Made by a program: the position numbers and the translations under genes. Shown one piece after another: positions 1 through 6,322 of a DNA stretch of 7,853 nt (its first letter is position 1; every line of letters begins with the position of its first letter). Origin of the DNA: Moraxellaceae bacterium (GTDB lineage: Bacteria > Pseudomonadota > Gammaproteobacteria > Pseudomonadales > UBA3067). The notes under the pieces are model-generated. The model ran no database searches. It had not been told where the DNA came from and saw nothing but the letters and a program-made list of their open reading frames with translations. Location: NCBI GenBank assembly GCA_002401525.1, contig NVTH01000063.1:1-7853 (forward strand), read 5' to 3'.

Positions 1-65
1 TTTAAATCTCGACACCTGCAATCCTTTGGCTCGATTTTAAATAACCGGTAACCCGTAAATTGGGC

Positions 66-96
66 AAAAAAAATGCCGGCATTGCCGACATTTTTT
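66..96. terminator. Bidirectional intrinsic terminator after the PEP-CTERM gene
   Basis: An 8-bp stem (ATGCCGGC at 73-80, GCCGACAT at 84-91, with one G-T wobble) encloses an ATT loop. It has eight A on the left (66-73) and six T on the right (91-96), so both strands read as stem followed by a U-tract. On the minus strand it begins about 20 nt after the stop of the PEP-CTERM gene and should end that transcript. It could equally stop a plus-strand transcript entering from the left. The 65 bases to its left hold no feature I can support. Confidence 0.85.
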
Positions 97-113
97 AAGA
101 AGATGTTTTCTGT

Positions 114-689
114 CTACGCTTTACGTCGGCCAAATAAGCCCAACCCTAAAAGGCTTAAACCAAATAAAGTCAGTGTGCTGGGCTCTGGAACAGAGGCTGT
201 CTCATAAACGTTGGAATCTACTCCACCCCATAGGGCAATATTTGAAATAGCCCCCTGATCAGGCCAAAAGTCTAACAGCGTAATATCATCCGTACCAAGC
301 CAGTCGGAAAGACTGAAGACGTAAAGCGCAGGGTCCTGGTTGCCATCTTTTATGGAAATATAACAATCAGAACAATCGATCGCGTAACCGTCAAGCAGCT
401 CAATAAGCGCATCCGCAGGATCAGTCGCTAAATTAGAGTAGGTAGTCTCTAGATAATCGTCGAAAAGGCCACTGTCGCCGTCATCTACTTCACTTTTGTA
501 TAATTCAGTCAATTCAACTGAACTACCCACCAGCGTTTCAATTGAGTCCGCGGTAAGCTGGCTATTCACATCGGTAGTCCAACAGCTTCCCACTGTGCAA
601 TCGGCCGGTGTCAGCGTAAGCGCTTGCGACTCGAATGCAACAACAGTTAAGAGGAGTGCCAGTACTTCAAGACGGAAAAACTTCATCAT
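114..689 (-). CDS. PEP-CTERM sorting domain-containing exported protein
   Basis: A 191-residue secreted protein of unknown specific function. Residues 1-23 form a signal peptide (short basic start, hydrophobic core LALLLTVVAF). The C-terminus is a complete PEP-CTERM tripartite signal: VPEPST at 167-172, a hydrophobic segment at about 173-187, and a final RRKA. In this family an exosortase recognises that tail, and the protein is processed and exported, often as part of an extracellular polymer matrix. The mature part is acidic. It has two cysteine pairs (C31/C36 and C106/C109), a KDGNQDPALYVF segment and an FWPDQGAISNIALWG segment; the latter resembles the W..ISH..LYG pattern seen near the tail of many PEP-CTERM proteins. 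Start: ATG ATG lie in tandem behind AGGGA. The second ATG (684-686) has the better spacing, so the true end may be 686. No exosortase or polysaccharide gene is in the window. A sigma-54-like promoter lies upstream. Confidence 0.88.
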   Translation of the reverse strand: MMKFFRLEVLALLLTVVAFESQALTLTPADCTVGSCWTTDVNSQLTADSIETLVGSSVELTELYKSEVDDGDSGLFDDYLETTYSNLATDPADALIELLDGYAIDCSDCYISIKDGNQDPALYVFSLSDWLGTDDITLLDFWPDQGAISNIALWGGVDSNVYETASVPEPSTLTLFGLSLLGLGLFGRRKA

Positions 690-751
690 TAAATCCCTGT
701 TTTAAATATTCGATTCAACATCCTTAGCGAATGCAAACTACCCTACCATAA

Positions 752-767
752 AGCAAACTTCATGCCC
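752..767 (-). promoter_or_regulatory. Putative sigma-54 (-24/-12) promoter of the PEP-CTERM gene
   Basis: The minus strand reads GGGCATGAAGTTTGCT, against the sigma-54 consensus TGGCACGNNNNTTGCW. Both invariant dinucleotides are present (GG at 766-765, GC at 754-753) with exactly 10 bp between them, and only two consensus positions differ. Transcription would start near 741, giving a leader of about 52 nt before the tandem ATGs. PEP-CTERM genes of floc-forming bacteria such as Zoogloea are known to depend on RpoN and the PrsK/PrsR two-component system, so location and family agree. Use of this site is inferred. Confidence 0.6.
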
Positions 768-837
768 ACTTTAGAGCGAGTTGATTATTATGCTTATTGT
801 TTAGTATTTCTATCGGTGTTTATAGTAACGGTTAAAA

Positions 838-858
838 AATGGACGCTTTTTATCCATT
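838..858. promoter_or_regulatory. Palindrome, possible enhancer-binding site for the sigma-54 promoter
   Basis: AATGGA (838-843) and TCCATT (853-858) form a perfect 6-bp inverted repeat with a 9-bp centre. It lies about 97-117 bp upstream of the start expected from the sigma-54-like promoter, a usual distance for activators such as PrsR. The DNA between (about 780-837) is AT-rich, as is common where bending is needed. A single short palindrome can occur by chance. Confidence 0.25.
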
Positions 859-907
859 GAAACCCGTCTTTGTTATTGTTCTACAGGATGAAGGCAAGAA
901 ATCAATG

Positions 908-930
908 GTGCCCGAGCTAAGCCCGAGCAC
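908..930 (-). terminator. Imperfect hairpin downstream of hemY, weak terminator candidate
   Basis: GTGCCCGAGC (908-917) and GCCCGAGCAC (921-930) pair at 8 of 10 positions around a TAA loop. The same bases also form an 8-bp direct repeat GCCCGAGC (910-917 and 921-928). On the minus strand it lies about 60 nt after the hemY stop and is followed by CATTGATTTCTTG, which is only a poor U-tract. An alternative small hairpin, GCAC-TTC-GTGC, sits at 927-937. It may end or stabilise the hem transcript, but a strong intrinsic terminator is not seen. Confidence 0.3.
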
Positions 931-992
931 TTCGTGCAATAATAATGACCGTGATTCAATCGACGGTAGTGATGCTTCAATGCAACATCTAC

Positions 993-2321
993 TTAAGCAG
1001 TTTCAGCCATTTCCGAGCGATCACTTTTTTCATCACTGCCTAGTTTCTTTTTTTTAAAGGCCTCGCCCCCTTCCACCGCTGACTTTGCCACAGGCACAAG
1101 TTGCGACTGCATTGCCAAACTCAGCATTAACTGATCATTACCGGCTTTTAAATCCCCTTCCTGAGAAAGTACTCGCCCTAATTCAGCGTACGCTTCGGCT
1201 GATTTACGAATCTTTAAGCTCGACTCGAAATAGGATTTTGCGTCATCTAGTTGCTCGTTGCGTACACTGATACGCCCTAGCGCTAGCAGCAATACTTCGT
1301 GATTAGGCCGTTCCTGTAACCAACCTTGCGCCACCAATAATTGCTCGTCTGCTTTAGCGTCTTCAATGCGACCGTAGAGGTCCACCAATTCATCATTCCA
1401 AAACTTAGGCAGTAACGTTCTTAATTCTCGTTCAGCCACCTGGCCTGCACCAATTTGCAATTGGCATTGAATAAAAACGCTGAATAATTCCACCTCGCCT
1501 TGCAGCCCTTTCGATCGGGACTCCCATTGACGAATCAAGCTATTGCTCAAACCATCGCGTTCGCTTTGCTCCAAAGAGGCGCTTTTAGCTTTGACGACTC
1601 GCTTTAATAGCTCACTGCGGGCTTGGCACTCTAATTCATCCAGCTCTAATTTCGAGCCAATTTTATACTTTCGCAACTCGGGAATTAATCGTACTAACTG
1701 CTCCCAGTCATTCAGCTTCGCATACGCTTCTTTCATCATTTCAATGATATAGGCGTGCTCTGGCGCTAAAGTACGCAAATGCATTAGCGTCGCCAAGGCT
1801 TGCTCTAATTGACCTCGGTCCATTTGCAAGGCCGCTTTAGTAATGCCCACAGCAATGTCCGCACCGTCGGTATTCTGATCAGCCAGACGCAGGTAATCGT
1901 CTCGCTTGTCATTTAAACCCAACGCATTCGCCGCTTGTGCAGCGCCTAAATAAGCAATTAACTGGTTGCCCTCGTTATCCGCGGCCAAAGCAAATTGCCG
2001 CTCGGCCTGCTGCCAATTGCCTTCGGCCAACGCAATCAATGCGCCTTTCACTTGCTGAGCAGCGTGCTTTTGGCGACGTTCCTTTTTCCATAATCCAAAC
2101 CGATTCGAAGCAGTCAAGACTTTGTAAACCACCAATATCGTGGCGAACAAGCTGCCGAGTGCCACCAATATCACCGCAACGGCAAAACTTAAATTGGTGG
2201 TTAATACTGAGTTTTGATAGCCAATCAAGACGTAACTGTCTTGCTGAGCAAACTGATAAATCCCCACTCCCGCCGCTAAGGCTGCCAGTGCAAGGAGTGC
2301 TAAGCCGATGATCTTTTTCAT
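993..2321 (-). CDS. hemY: HemY, inner-membrane TPR protein of the haem cluster
   Basis: A 442-residue protein of the proteobacterial HemY family, unrelated to the Bacillus protoporphyrinogen oxidase of the same name. Two membrane segments (about 4-24 and 42-66) flank a short loop with GYQNSVLTTNLS, typical of the HemY N-terminal domain. A basic stretch (KKERRQKH, about 79-86) follows, then alanine- and leucine-rich helical repeats to about residue 410 that read as TPRs (for example EGNWQQAERQFALAADNE and EAYAELGRVLSQEGDLKAG). The C-terminal end is charged and low in complexity. The family is linked to late haem synthesis, but its biochemical role is unsettled; a membrane-bound scaffold is a reasonable guess. 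The ATG overlaps the hemX stop by four bases (ATGA), with GAGGTGG just upstream inside hemX, so the two are likely translationally coupled. It is the last gene of the hem cluster. Confidence 0.92.
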   Translation of the reverse strand: MKKIIGLALLALAALAAGVGIYQFAQQDSYVLIGYQNSVLTTNLSFAVAVILVALGSLFATILVVYKVLTASNRFGLWKKERRQKHAAQQVKGALIALAEGNWQQAERQFALAADNEGNQLIAYLGAAQAANALGLNDKRDDYLRLADQNTDGADIAVGITKAALQMDRGQLEQALATLMHLRTLAPEHAYIIEMMKEAYAKLNDWEQLVRLIPELRKYKIGSKLELDELECQARSELLKRVVKAKSASLEQSERDGLSNSLIRQWESRSKGLQGEVELFSVFIQCQLQIGAGQVAERELRTLLPKFWNDELVDLYGRIEDAKADEQLLVAQGWLQERPNHEVLLLALGRISVRNEQLDDAKSYFESSLKIRKSAEAYAELGRVLSQEGDLKAGNDQLMLSLAMQSQLVPVAKSAVEGGEAFKKKKLGSDEKSDRSEMAETA

Positions 2322-3568
2322 GGAGCCACCTCTTCTGTTACTTCATCACTGCCGGGCAGTTCATCTTCGCTTACTTCAGCCGCCGCAATATTTGCCGGTT
2401 TTTGGATGTTCACCTGTGGTTGGATATTCACCTTTGGCTCGATGTTCGCCTGTGGCTGGATGCTCACTTGTTGTTGGATGTTCACTTGCTGCTGGCGAAT
2501 AATTTTTTCTTGACGCCAATGCTCACTGAACATAGCCAATGCTCGAACGGCTTCACTGATATCCGGTGTAATCGGGCTTAGTTTAACCGACTTAAGCTCC
2601 TCAAAAGTTGCTAATACGGCGCCTGCTGTGGGGCTGTCCATATTAAAATGCGTTTCAGTCCAAGTTTGCGCTTGTTGAAGAATTCGCTCATAGACTACAG
2701 GGTCTCTTTTCATCACCGCGAGTTGAGCTTGCTCCATTAACAACGCAAGATTTTGCTTTAAATAAGCACGTTGATCGGTGGATAAAATCGGCTTAATGGG
2801 TTGATCCAACTGTTGGGTTTCCCATTGGCTATTAATCTTGCTCCAAAGGTTTTCAAATCCGACCGCGATGTCTTCCTGATAGCCCGAACCTACACTCGCC
2901 ACTTTCACGTCAACCGGCTGAGCCTCAAACTTCACGGGCGGCAGACTAAGTTGCTGAATACTCTCATTGAGCACATCCAGTTTTACAAAAGTACCGGCGA
3001 CATCCACTCGCGAGGCAGCTTTAAGCATTAAAATATCTTTCGCAAAGGCTCTGCGCACATCAATAATGCCAATCTCTTTCACCTCCGCTAGCACGCCATT
3101 GGCGGCATCCAGTAATGATTGGGCTCCATCCAGATCGTTGGTCAATGCTAAACGCTGTTGCGCCGCCTGAGCCAAATGCTCTGCTTGGGAAATACGCCAG
3201 TCCACCTCATGAAGCCCAGTAATACCGGCAATCTTTTCTGATAAAGCAGTGACTTGGGCTTTCAGTTGCTCGGCCAGCAATGCGTTTGCTCGTAATGCTT
3301 CCTCAGCGGCCTCCGATTGGCCGGATAAAACCCCGACTGTGGATTTCTGCTCCGCAAATTCACCTCGAATTCCTGAAACGCTGGCCGCATGATCGGCTTT
3401 AATTTCCTGGAACTGAGTCCACAGATATCCCGCAGCGCCGACGCCTCCCACGGCCATTACAAAAGCCAAGCTAGCCATAAATCCAGTCAGCTTTGATGAC
3501 GACTTCGACGGCTCAGCACGCTCATTATTGGGCTGTTCGCTTGATGGTGGTTGGATTTCTTCGGTCAT
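2318..3568 (-). CDS. hemX: HemX family membrane protein with hexapeptide-repeat tail
   Basis: A 416-residue protein in the usual hemX position between hemD and hemY. A hydrophilic, Ser/Pro/Glu-rich cytoplasmic N-terminus (1-27) leads to one membrane segment (about 28-50). A probable coiled coil follows (about 52-115), then the HemX domain (about 120-355; VDWRISQAEHLAQAAQQRL at 122-140). Databases often call this family uroporphyrin-III C-methyltransferase, but no SAM-binding motifs are visible, so that label should not be applied; the real function is unknown. Residues 359-394 are six hexapeptides of the type QPQVNI, followed by an acidic end (about 398-413). This tail is not typical of the family as I know it. 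The ATG has AGGGGA five bases upstream. The gene lies 161 bp after hemD, and its TGA overlaps the hemY ATG. Confidence 0.9.
   Translation of the reverse strand: MTEEIQPPSSEQPNNERAEPSKSSSKLTGFMASLAFVMAVGGVGAAGYLWTQFQEIKADHAASVSGIRGEFAEQKSTVGVLSGQSEAAEEALRANALLAEQLKAQVTALSEKIAGITGLHEVDWRISQAEHLAQAAQQRLALTNDLDGAQSLLDAANGVLAEVKEIGIIDVRRAFAKDILMLKAASRVDVAGTFVKLDVLNESIQQLSLPPVKFEAQPVDVKVASVGSGYQEDIAVGFENLWSKINSQWETQQLDQPIKPILSTDQRAYLKQNLALLMEQAQLAVMKRDPVVYERILQQAQTWTETHFNMDSPTAGAVLATFEELKSVKLSPITPDISEAVRALAMFSEHWRQEKIIRQQQVNIQQQVSIQPQANIEPKVNIQPQVNIQKPANIAAAEVSEDELPGSDEVTEEVAP
2387..2494 (-). repeat. 18-bp tandem repeat inside hemX (six units)
   Basis: Six in-frame 18-bp units encode QQQVNI, QQQVSI, QPQANI, EPKVNI, QPQVNI and QKPANI. 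On the plus strand the phase is easiest to see as TGGATGTTCACCTGTGGT (2403-2420) and its variants at 2421, 2439, 2457 and 2475. The unit at 2385-2402 and the bases after 2492 are more degenerate. The exact 18-bp period with scattered substitutions points to expansion by slippage or recombination under selection for the reading frame. Confidence 0.85.
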
Positions 3569-3659
3569 TCTCTTCCCCTAAAGTCACTTCTTTCCACAAT
3601 ACATTTCAAGTCTTAAATGCATCGTGCCGGATCACCCGGATAATGAGTGGGCCTGGTAA

Positions 3660-3690
3660 GTAGGTATAGTTATCGTTCTTGTAGGTATAG
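3660..3690. repeat. 10-bp direct repeat in the hemD-hemX gap
   Basis: GTAGGTATAG occurs at 3660-3669 and again at 3681-3690, with starts exactly 21 bp apart, two helical turns. It lies in the 161-bp non-coding gap between hemD and hemX. Such spacing suits a protein binding one face of the helix, but no known operator is recognised. TTGATA on the minus strand close by is at best a weak -35 element. Confidence 0.4.
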
Positions 3691-3729
3691 CCTTATCAAC
3701 CCATTGAATCTCTGGGGATAGGAGCAGAC

Positions 3730-4530
3730 CTACTCACTTGATCGCGGATTATCGCACCACTCTCGGATTGCTTCCAATAAACTTTTATCTCCAGCGCGCT
3801 CAGCTTGAGCAATTTTGGTAAATCCAGATTGCTGCGCATGGCACCCAATGCGTTCACTTGCGGCCACCACAATGAGCTCTTGCAATGAATATTGCTGATC
3901 AGCCGCCAACAGCAAAAAATTATCCAACGACTCATTACTATTGGCAATCAAGAACTTAGTGCTCTGATGCTGAAGAAATTGCTTCAGTCTGTCTTGCTCA
4001 CGAGAGTCCTTGGGTGCCAACACTCGGCGATAACAAATCACTTCGTCTAGCTCAGCACCTCGCTGCAACAAGGTCTCTTGCAATAAGGTACGTCCAGCCT
4101 CGCCTTTAAATAAGCACACTCGCTCCCGGCCCGCTAACTGCAACCCTCTCAGAGCAAGTAAGCCCTCGCTATTTTTATTGATGGGCGGCACAACCGGCTC
4201 AATGCCATATTTTTCTAATGCAGTGGCGGTGGCATCACCTACCCCATACCATTCTTGTTTTACAGGCCATTGAGGCCAATAACTCTCAAGCATCGGCAGG
4301 CTATTTTCTACCGCATTGACGCTAGTGAAAATTAAATGATGATATTGATCCAAATCCTGGACCACTTGTTTAAGTTTGGAATTGCCTAGGGTTTCGATCT
4401 TTAAGGTTGGAAATAAAAGAACTCGAGCTCCCTGCTCTTCCAGTAAGTCCGCTAAACACTGCGCTTGCGCTTCAGGTCGAGTCACGATAACACCGACCTG
4501 AGCTAATGTACTTTGCCTCGCCTCAGTCAT
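3730..4530 (-). CDS. hemD: Uroporphyrinogen-III synthase
   Basis: Cyclises hydroxymethylbilane with inversion of ring D to give uroporphyrinogen III, the branch point to haem, sirohaem and cobalamin; it acts in the cytoplasm directly after HemC. With the ATG at 4528-4530 the protein has 266 residues, normal for the family. HemD hallmarks in order are VTRPEAQA near the N-terminus (16-23), IFTSVNAV (67-74), VGDATATAL (97-105), the FKGEAGRTLL region (141-150), CYRRV (166-170), IANSNESL (195-202) and VAASERIG (222-229). The frame stays open upstream to a TTG at 4660-4662, but the extra 44 residues are arginine-rich, do not look like HemD and have no ribosome site. The chosen ATG has GAAGG about 10 bases upstream. 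This leaves 181 bp after hemC, long for this cluster. Sequence divergence is high, as is normal for HemD. Confidence 0.88.
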   Translation of the reverse strand: MTEARQSTLAQVGVIVTRPEAQAQCLADLLEEQGARVLLFPTLKIETLGNSKLKQVVQDLDQYHHLIFTSVNAVENSLPMLESYWPQWPVKQEWYGVGDATATALEKYGIEPVVPPINKNSEGLLALRGLQLAGRERVCLFKGEAGRTLLQETLLQRGAELDEVICYRRVLAPKDSREQDRLKQFLQHQSTKFLIANSNESLDNFLLLAADQQYSLQELIVVAASERIGCHAQQSGFTKIAQAERAGDKSLLEAIREWCDNPRSSE

Positions 4531-4711
4531 ATCGTCACAACCTTCGATACCGCCATTGAGCACAATCCTTCGCCACGATCCTAAGACCTCAATCATGCGA
4601 TCCCAAACATCCACTGGCCCGCGTCTCATTCTTAGTCTTATTCTGAGCAGGGCCTGTTCCAAGCAATATTAATGAACTCGATTAGGAAACACCATGGTTA
4701 ATTCGAATGCT

Positions 4712-5644
4712 TTATTCGGCCTCTCCGTAAGCCATTTCCAAGGCTTTACCGGCACCGGATTTTAATAATTGTTCTGCCACCGATTGGCCTATTTCAACGG
4801 CATTGGATTGAGGCCCTCTCGCTTCCGCGCGAAAAATCTCACTGCCATCCACATAGCCTACCAAACCGCGCAGGTAGATTTGATCCCCTTCAAGCACCGC
4901 AAATCCCGCAATAGGCACTTGGCAGCCGCCCTGTAATTGAAAGTTCATCGATCGTTCGGCGCTCACTTGCACATGACTGTCGGGATCGTTGAGAGGCTGG
5001 AGTAATTTGATGATGGCTTCATCATCGCTTCGACACTCGATTCCCACGGCACCTTGGCCCACGGCAGGCAAACTCACTTCGGGCGCGATAAGATCGGCAA
5101 TTCTTTCGTCAAACTTTAATCGTTTAAGCCCAGCCGCCGCGAGAATAATGCCATCGTATTGCCCTTCGTCCAATTTCCTCAGACGACTGTTCACATTGCC
5201 GCGCAGATCAAGGATTTGTATATCCGGCCGCATGGCTCGCAATTGGCATTGACGACGCAAACTTGAGGTGCCTACTTTAGCGCCTTGAGGCAAAGCAGAG
5301 AGGCTTTCAAATTGATTGGAAACAAACGCATCGCGGAAGTCTTCACGCGGACAAATGGCTTCAATGCTCAGGCCAGGAGGCAATTCCATGGGCACGTCTT
5401 TCATGGAATGAACCGCAATATCCGCACGCTGCTCTTGTAACGCCACTTCGAGCTCTTTAACAAACAGTCCTTTGCCACCCACTTTGGCTAAGGGGGTATC
5501 GAGAATTTTATCGCCTTTGGTGGACATGCCAATGATTTCCACTTCAATGCCCTGATGCGCGGACTCTAATGCGCTTTTTACATAGTCGGCTTGCCATAAG
5601 GCCAAAGGACTTTTACGTGTCGCAATACGAACCCGATCAACCAA
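4712..5644 (-). CDS. hemC: Hydroxymethylbilane synthase (porphobilinogen deaminase)
   Basis: Joins four porphobilinogen molecules into hydroxymethylbilane in the cytoplasm, the substrate of the neighbouring HemD. The 310-residue protein matches the family throughout: [13 protein letters not shown] (7-19), the [10 protein letters not shown] loop (58-67), AVHSMKDVP (77-85) with catalytic D83, [10 protein letters not shown] (126-135) with substrate-binding arginines, [14 protein letters not shown] (145-158), [12 protein letters not shown] (192-203), and [13 protein letters not shown] (237-249), where C241 carries the dipyrromethane cofactor. The start is TTG (5642-5644). It is supported by AGGAGA eight to nine bases upstream, by alignment of the N-terminus with known HemC proteins, and by the lack of a better ATG. 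It is the first gene of the hem cluster, separated from algR by a terminator and a repeat island. Confidence 0.97.
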   Translation of the reverse strand: MVDRVRIATRKSPLALWQADYVKSALESAHQGIEVEIIGMSTKGDKILDTPLAKVGGKGLFVKELEVALQEQRADIAVHSMKDVPMELPPGLSIEAICPREDFRDAFVSNQFESLSALPQGAKVGTSSLRRQCQLRAMRPDIQILDLRGNVNSRLRKLDEGQYDGIILAAAGLKRLKFDERIADLIAPEVSLPAVGQGAVGIECRSDDEAIIKLLQPLNDPDSHVQVSAERSMNFQLQGGCQVPIAGFAVLEGDQIYLRGLVGYVDGSEIFRAEARGPQSNAVEIGQSVAEQLLKSGAGKALEMAYGEAE

Positions 5645-5673
5645 GTGAATCTCTCCTGGGAAGCAGTCTTTAA

Positions 5674-5703
5674 ATAATAGGGGAAGGAATATTTGCCGCG
5701 CAA
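5674..5703 (-). promoter_or_regulatory. Candidate sigma-70 promoter of hemC
   Basis: The minus strand has TTGCGC (5703-5698) and TATTAT (5679-5674) separated by 18 bp, about 30 bp upstream of the hemC start. This fits a short leader. A 5-bp hairpin, CACCT-TTTT-AGGTG (5709-5722), lies just upstream of the -35 and might be an operator. The match is moderate and an upstream promoter cannot be excluded. Confidence 0.35.
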
Positions 5704-5846
5704 TAATACACCTTTTTAGGTGCGTAGAAGTCCCTTCGCGCCAATCTCCCTCATATTACGAAGGATAGCTTTGTTTTCGGAGACAAGATAACTCAGGCAA
5801 AATCCCCTGTGTTAGCCTAAATATCATGCCCCCATCAACATTCCTC

Positions 5847-5945
5847 GCACCGGCATCATTCTGTACGCACCCCCCGTCATTCGATACGCTCAACACCCAG
5901 TCATTCGATACGCACCACGCAGTCATCACGCACCCCCCGTCATTC
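5847..5945 (-). repeat. Left array of degenerate short repeats
   Basis: Read on the plus strand, five units begin at 5847, 5867, 5888, 5912 and 5930. Their form is GCACCCCCCGTCATTC, mostly followed by GATAC or a variant; unit lengths run from 16 to 24. The 16-mer at 5867-5882 is identical to that at 5930-5945. A more degraded unit may precede (about 5829-5846). The array is the reverse-orientation counterpart of the one at 6091-6239. Confidence 0.75.
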
Positions 5946-5965
5946 CCGCGAAGGCGGGAATCCAT
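5930..5965 (+). repeat. Left arm of 36-bp perfect inverted repeat (REP-like core)
   Basis: This arm is the exact reverse complement of 6073-6108. Its core ATTCCCGCGAAGGCGGGAAT (5942-5961) is itself a hairpin with an 8-bp stem and GAAG loop. The core matches the ATTCCC-N8-GGGAAT palindromes known from Neisseria (dRS3) and many other proteobacteria, often dispersed in REP/BIME-like form. The two arms enclose 107 bp (5966-6072) with no gene. Confidence 0.92.
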
Positions 5966-6072
5966 GCCGGTAAAACAGTAATTACGCGAACCTGAAGTAT
6001 GTCCTTTCTGCAGCACGCCCTTTTTCTTGAAAGCATAATGGGGGGATATCGATGCTCGTGGCCTTAAACACG

Positions 6073-6108
6073 ATGGATTCCCGCCTTCGCGGGAATGACG
6101 GGGGGTGC
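6073..6108 (-). repeat. Right arm of 36-bp perfect inverted repeat (REP-like core)
   Basis: Exact inverted copy of 5930-5965, with its hairpin core at 6077-6096 (8-bp stem, CTTC loop). The pair could fold into a large stem-loop of 36 bp with a 107-nt loop in either transcript, or into two small hairpins. No RAYT transposase or other mobility gene is in the window, so any movement would have been in trans. Confidence 0.92.
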
Positions 6109-6239
6109 GGGAGAGACGGCATGGTGCGGGAATAACGGGGGCGCATGAATGACAGGGGGTGCGAATGACAGGGTGCAAATGACGGGGCACGAATGACGGG
6201 GCACGAATGACGCGGGGTGTAGGAATGGCGAGGGAGCAC
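6091..6239 (+). repeat. Right array of degenerate short repeats (consensus GAATGACGGGGTGC)
   Basis: About nine units of 14-19 bp run head to tail: they end near 6108, 6127, 6144, 6162, 6176, 6190, 6204, 6220 and 6239. The most regular are the three 14-mers at 6163-6204 (for example GAATGACGGGGCAC). The first unit overlaps the right arm of the 36-bp inverted repeat, so the array looks like repeated copies of the flank of the REP-like element. The plus strand is strongly G-rich. It has no coding potential of its own. Confidence 0.8.
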
Positions 6240-6322
6240 AAATAATAGAAGTGTGTCAGCGAGAAAGGAGGAATCTTGGCGGTTCTATTTCACTGAGATG
6301 AAAGGCTAGGAAATTAGCAGGC

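Noticed and set aside
1..40. Possible tRNA or gene end at the left edge
   Set aside because: GTGTCGAG on the minus strand only loosely resembles a T-loop, no cloverleaf can be built, and the sequence is too short to judge coding potential.
839..1057. Plus-strand ORF of 72 residues in the hemY-PEP-CTERM gap
   Set aside because: It has no ribosome site, runs into the 3' end of hemY on the other strand, and its residues resemble no known protein.
1937..2311. Plus-strand ORF of 124 residues
   Set aside because: It lies wholly antisense to hemY, whose frame is clearly the coding one.
2318..3568. HemX as a true uroporphyrinogen-III methyltransferase
   Set aside because: No SAM-binding motifs are visible. 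The protein is a single-pass membrane coiled-coil protein; the methyltransferase label is an inherited database error.
3696..3947. Minus-strand ORF of 83 residues
   Set aside because: It is an alternative frame over the 3' end of hemD with no family resemblance and no ribosome site.
6100..6216. G-quadruplex in the G-rich right array
   Set aside because: There are several GGG or longer tracts, but most loops are 6-16 nt, so a stable quadruplex is not well supported by eye.
5847..6239. CRISPR array
   Set aside because: Units are 14-24 bp, degenerate and contiguous with no unique spacers of uniform length, and they reverse orientation in the middle. No cas genes are seen.
5756..6241. Long minus-strand ORF of 161 residues, and a second in another frame at 5982-6239
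   Set aside because: The translations are full of RHSREGGNP, SRLRGNDG and SFPRRRES, the well-known false proteins produced by this type of palindromic repeat. Both frames follow the repeat period and have no ribosome site.
6265..6296. Plus-strand AAGGAGG followed by TTG, a possible tiny gene or leader peptide
   Set aside because: The frame is only six codons long before TGA and nothing follows on that strand.
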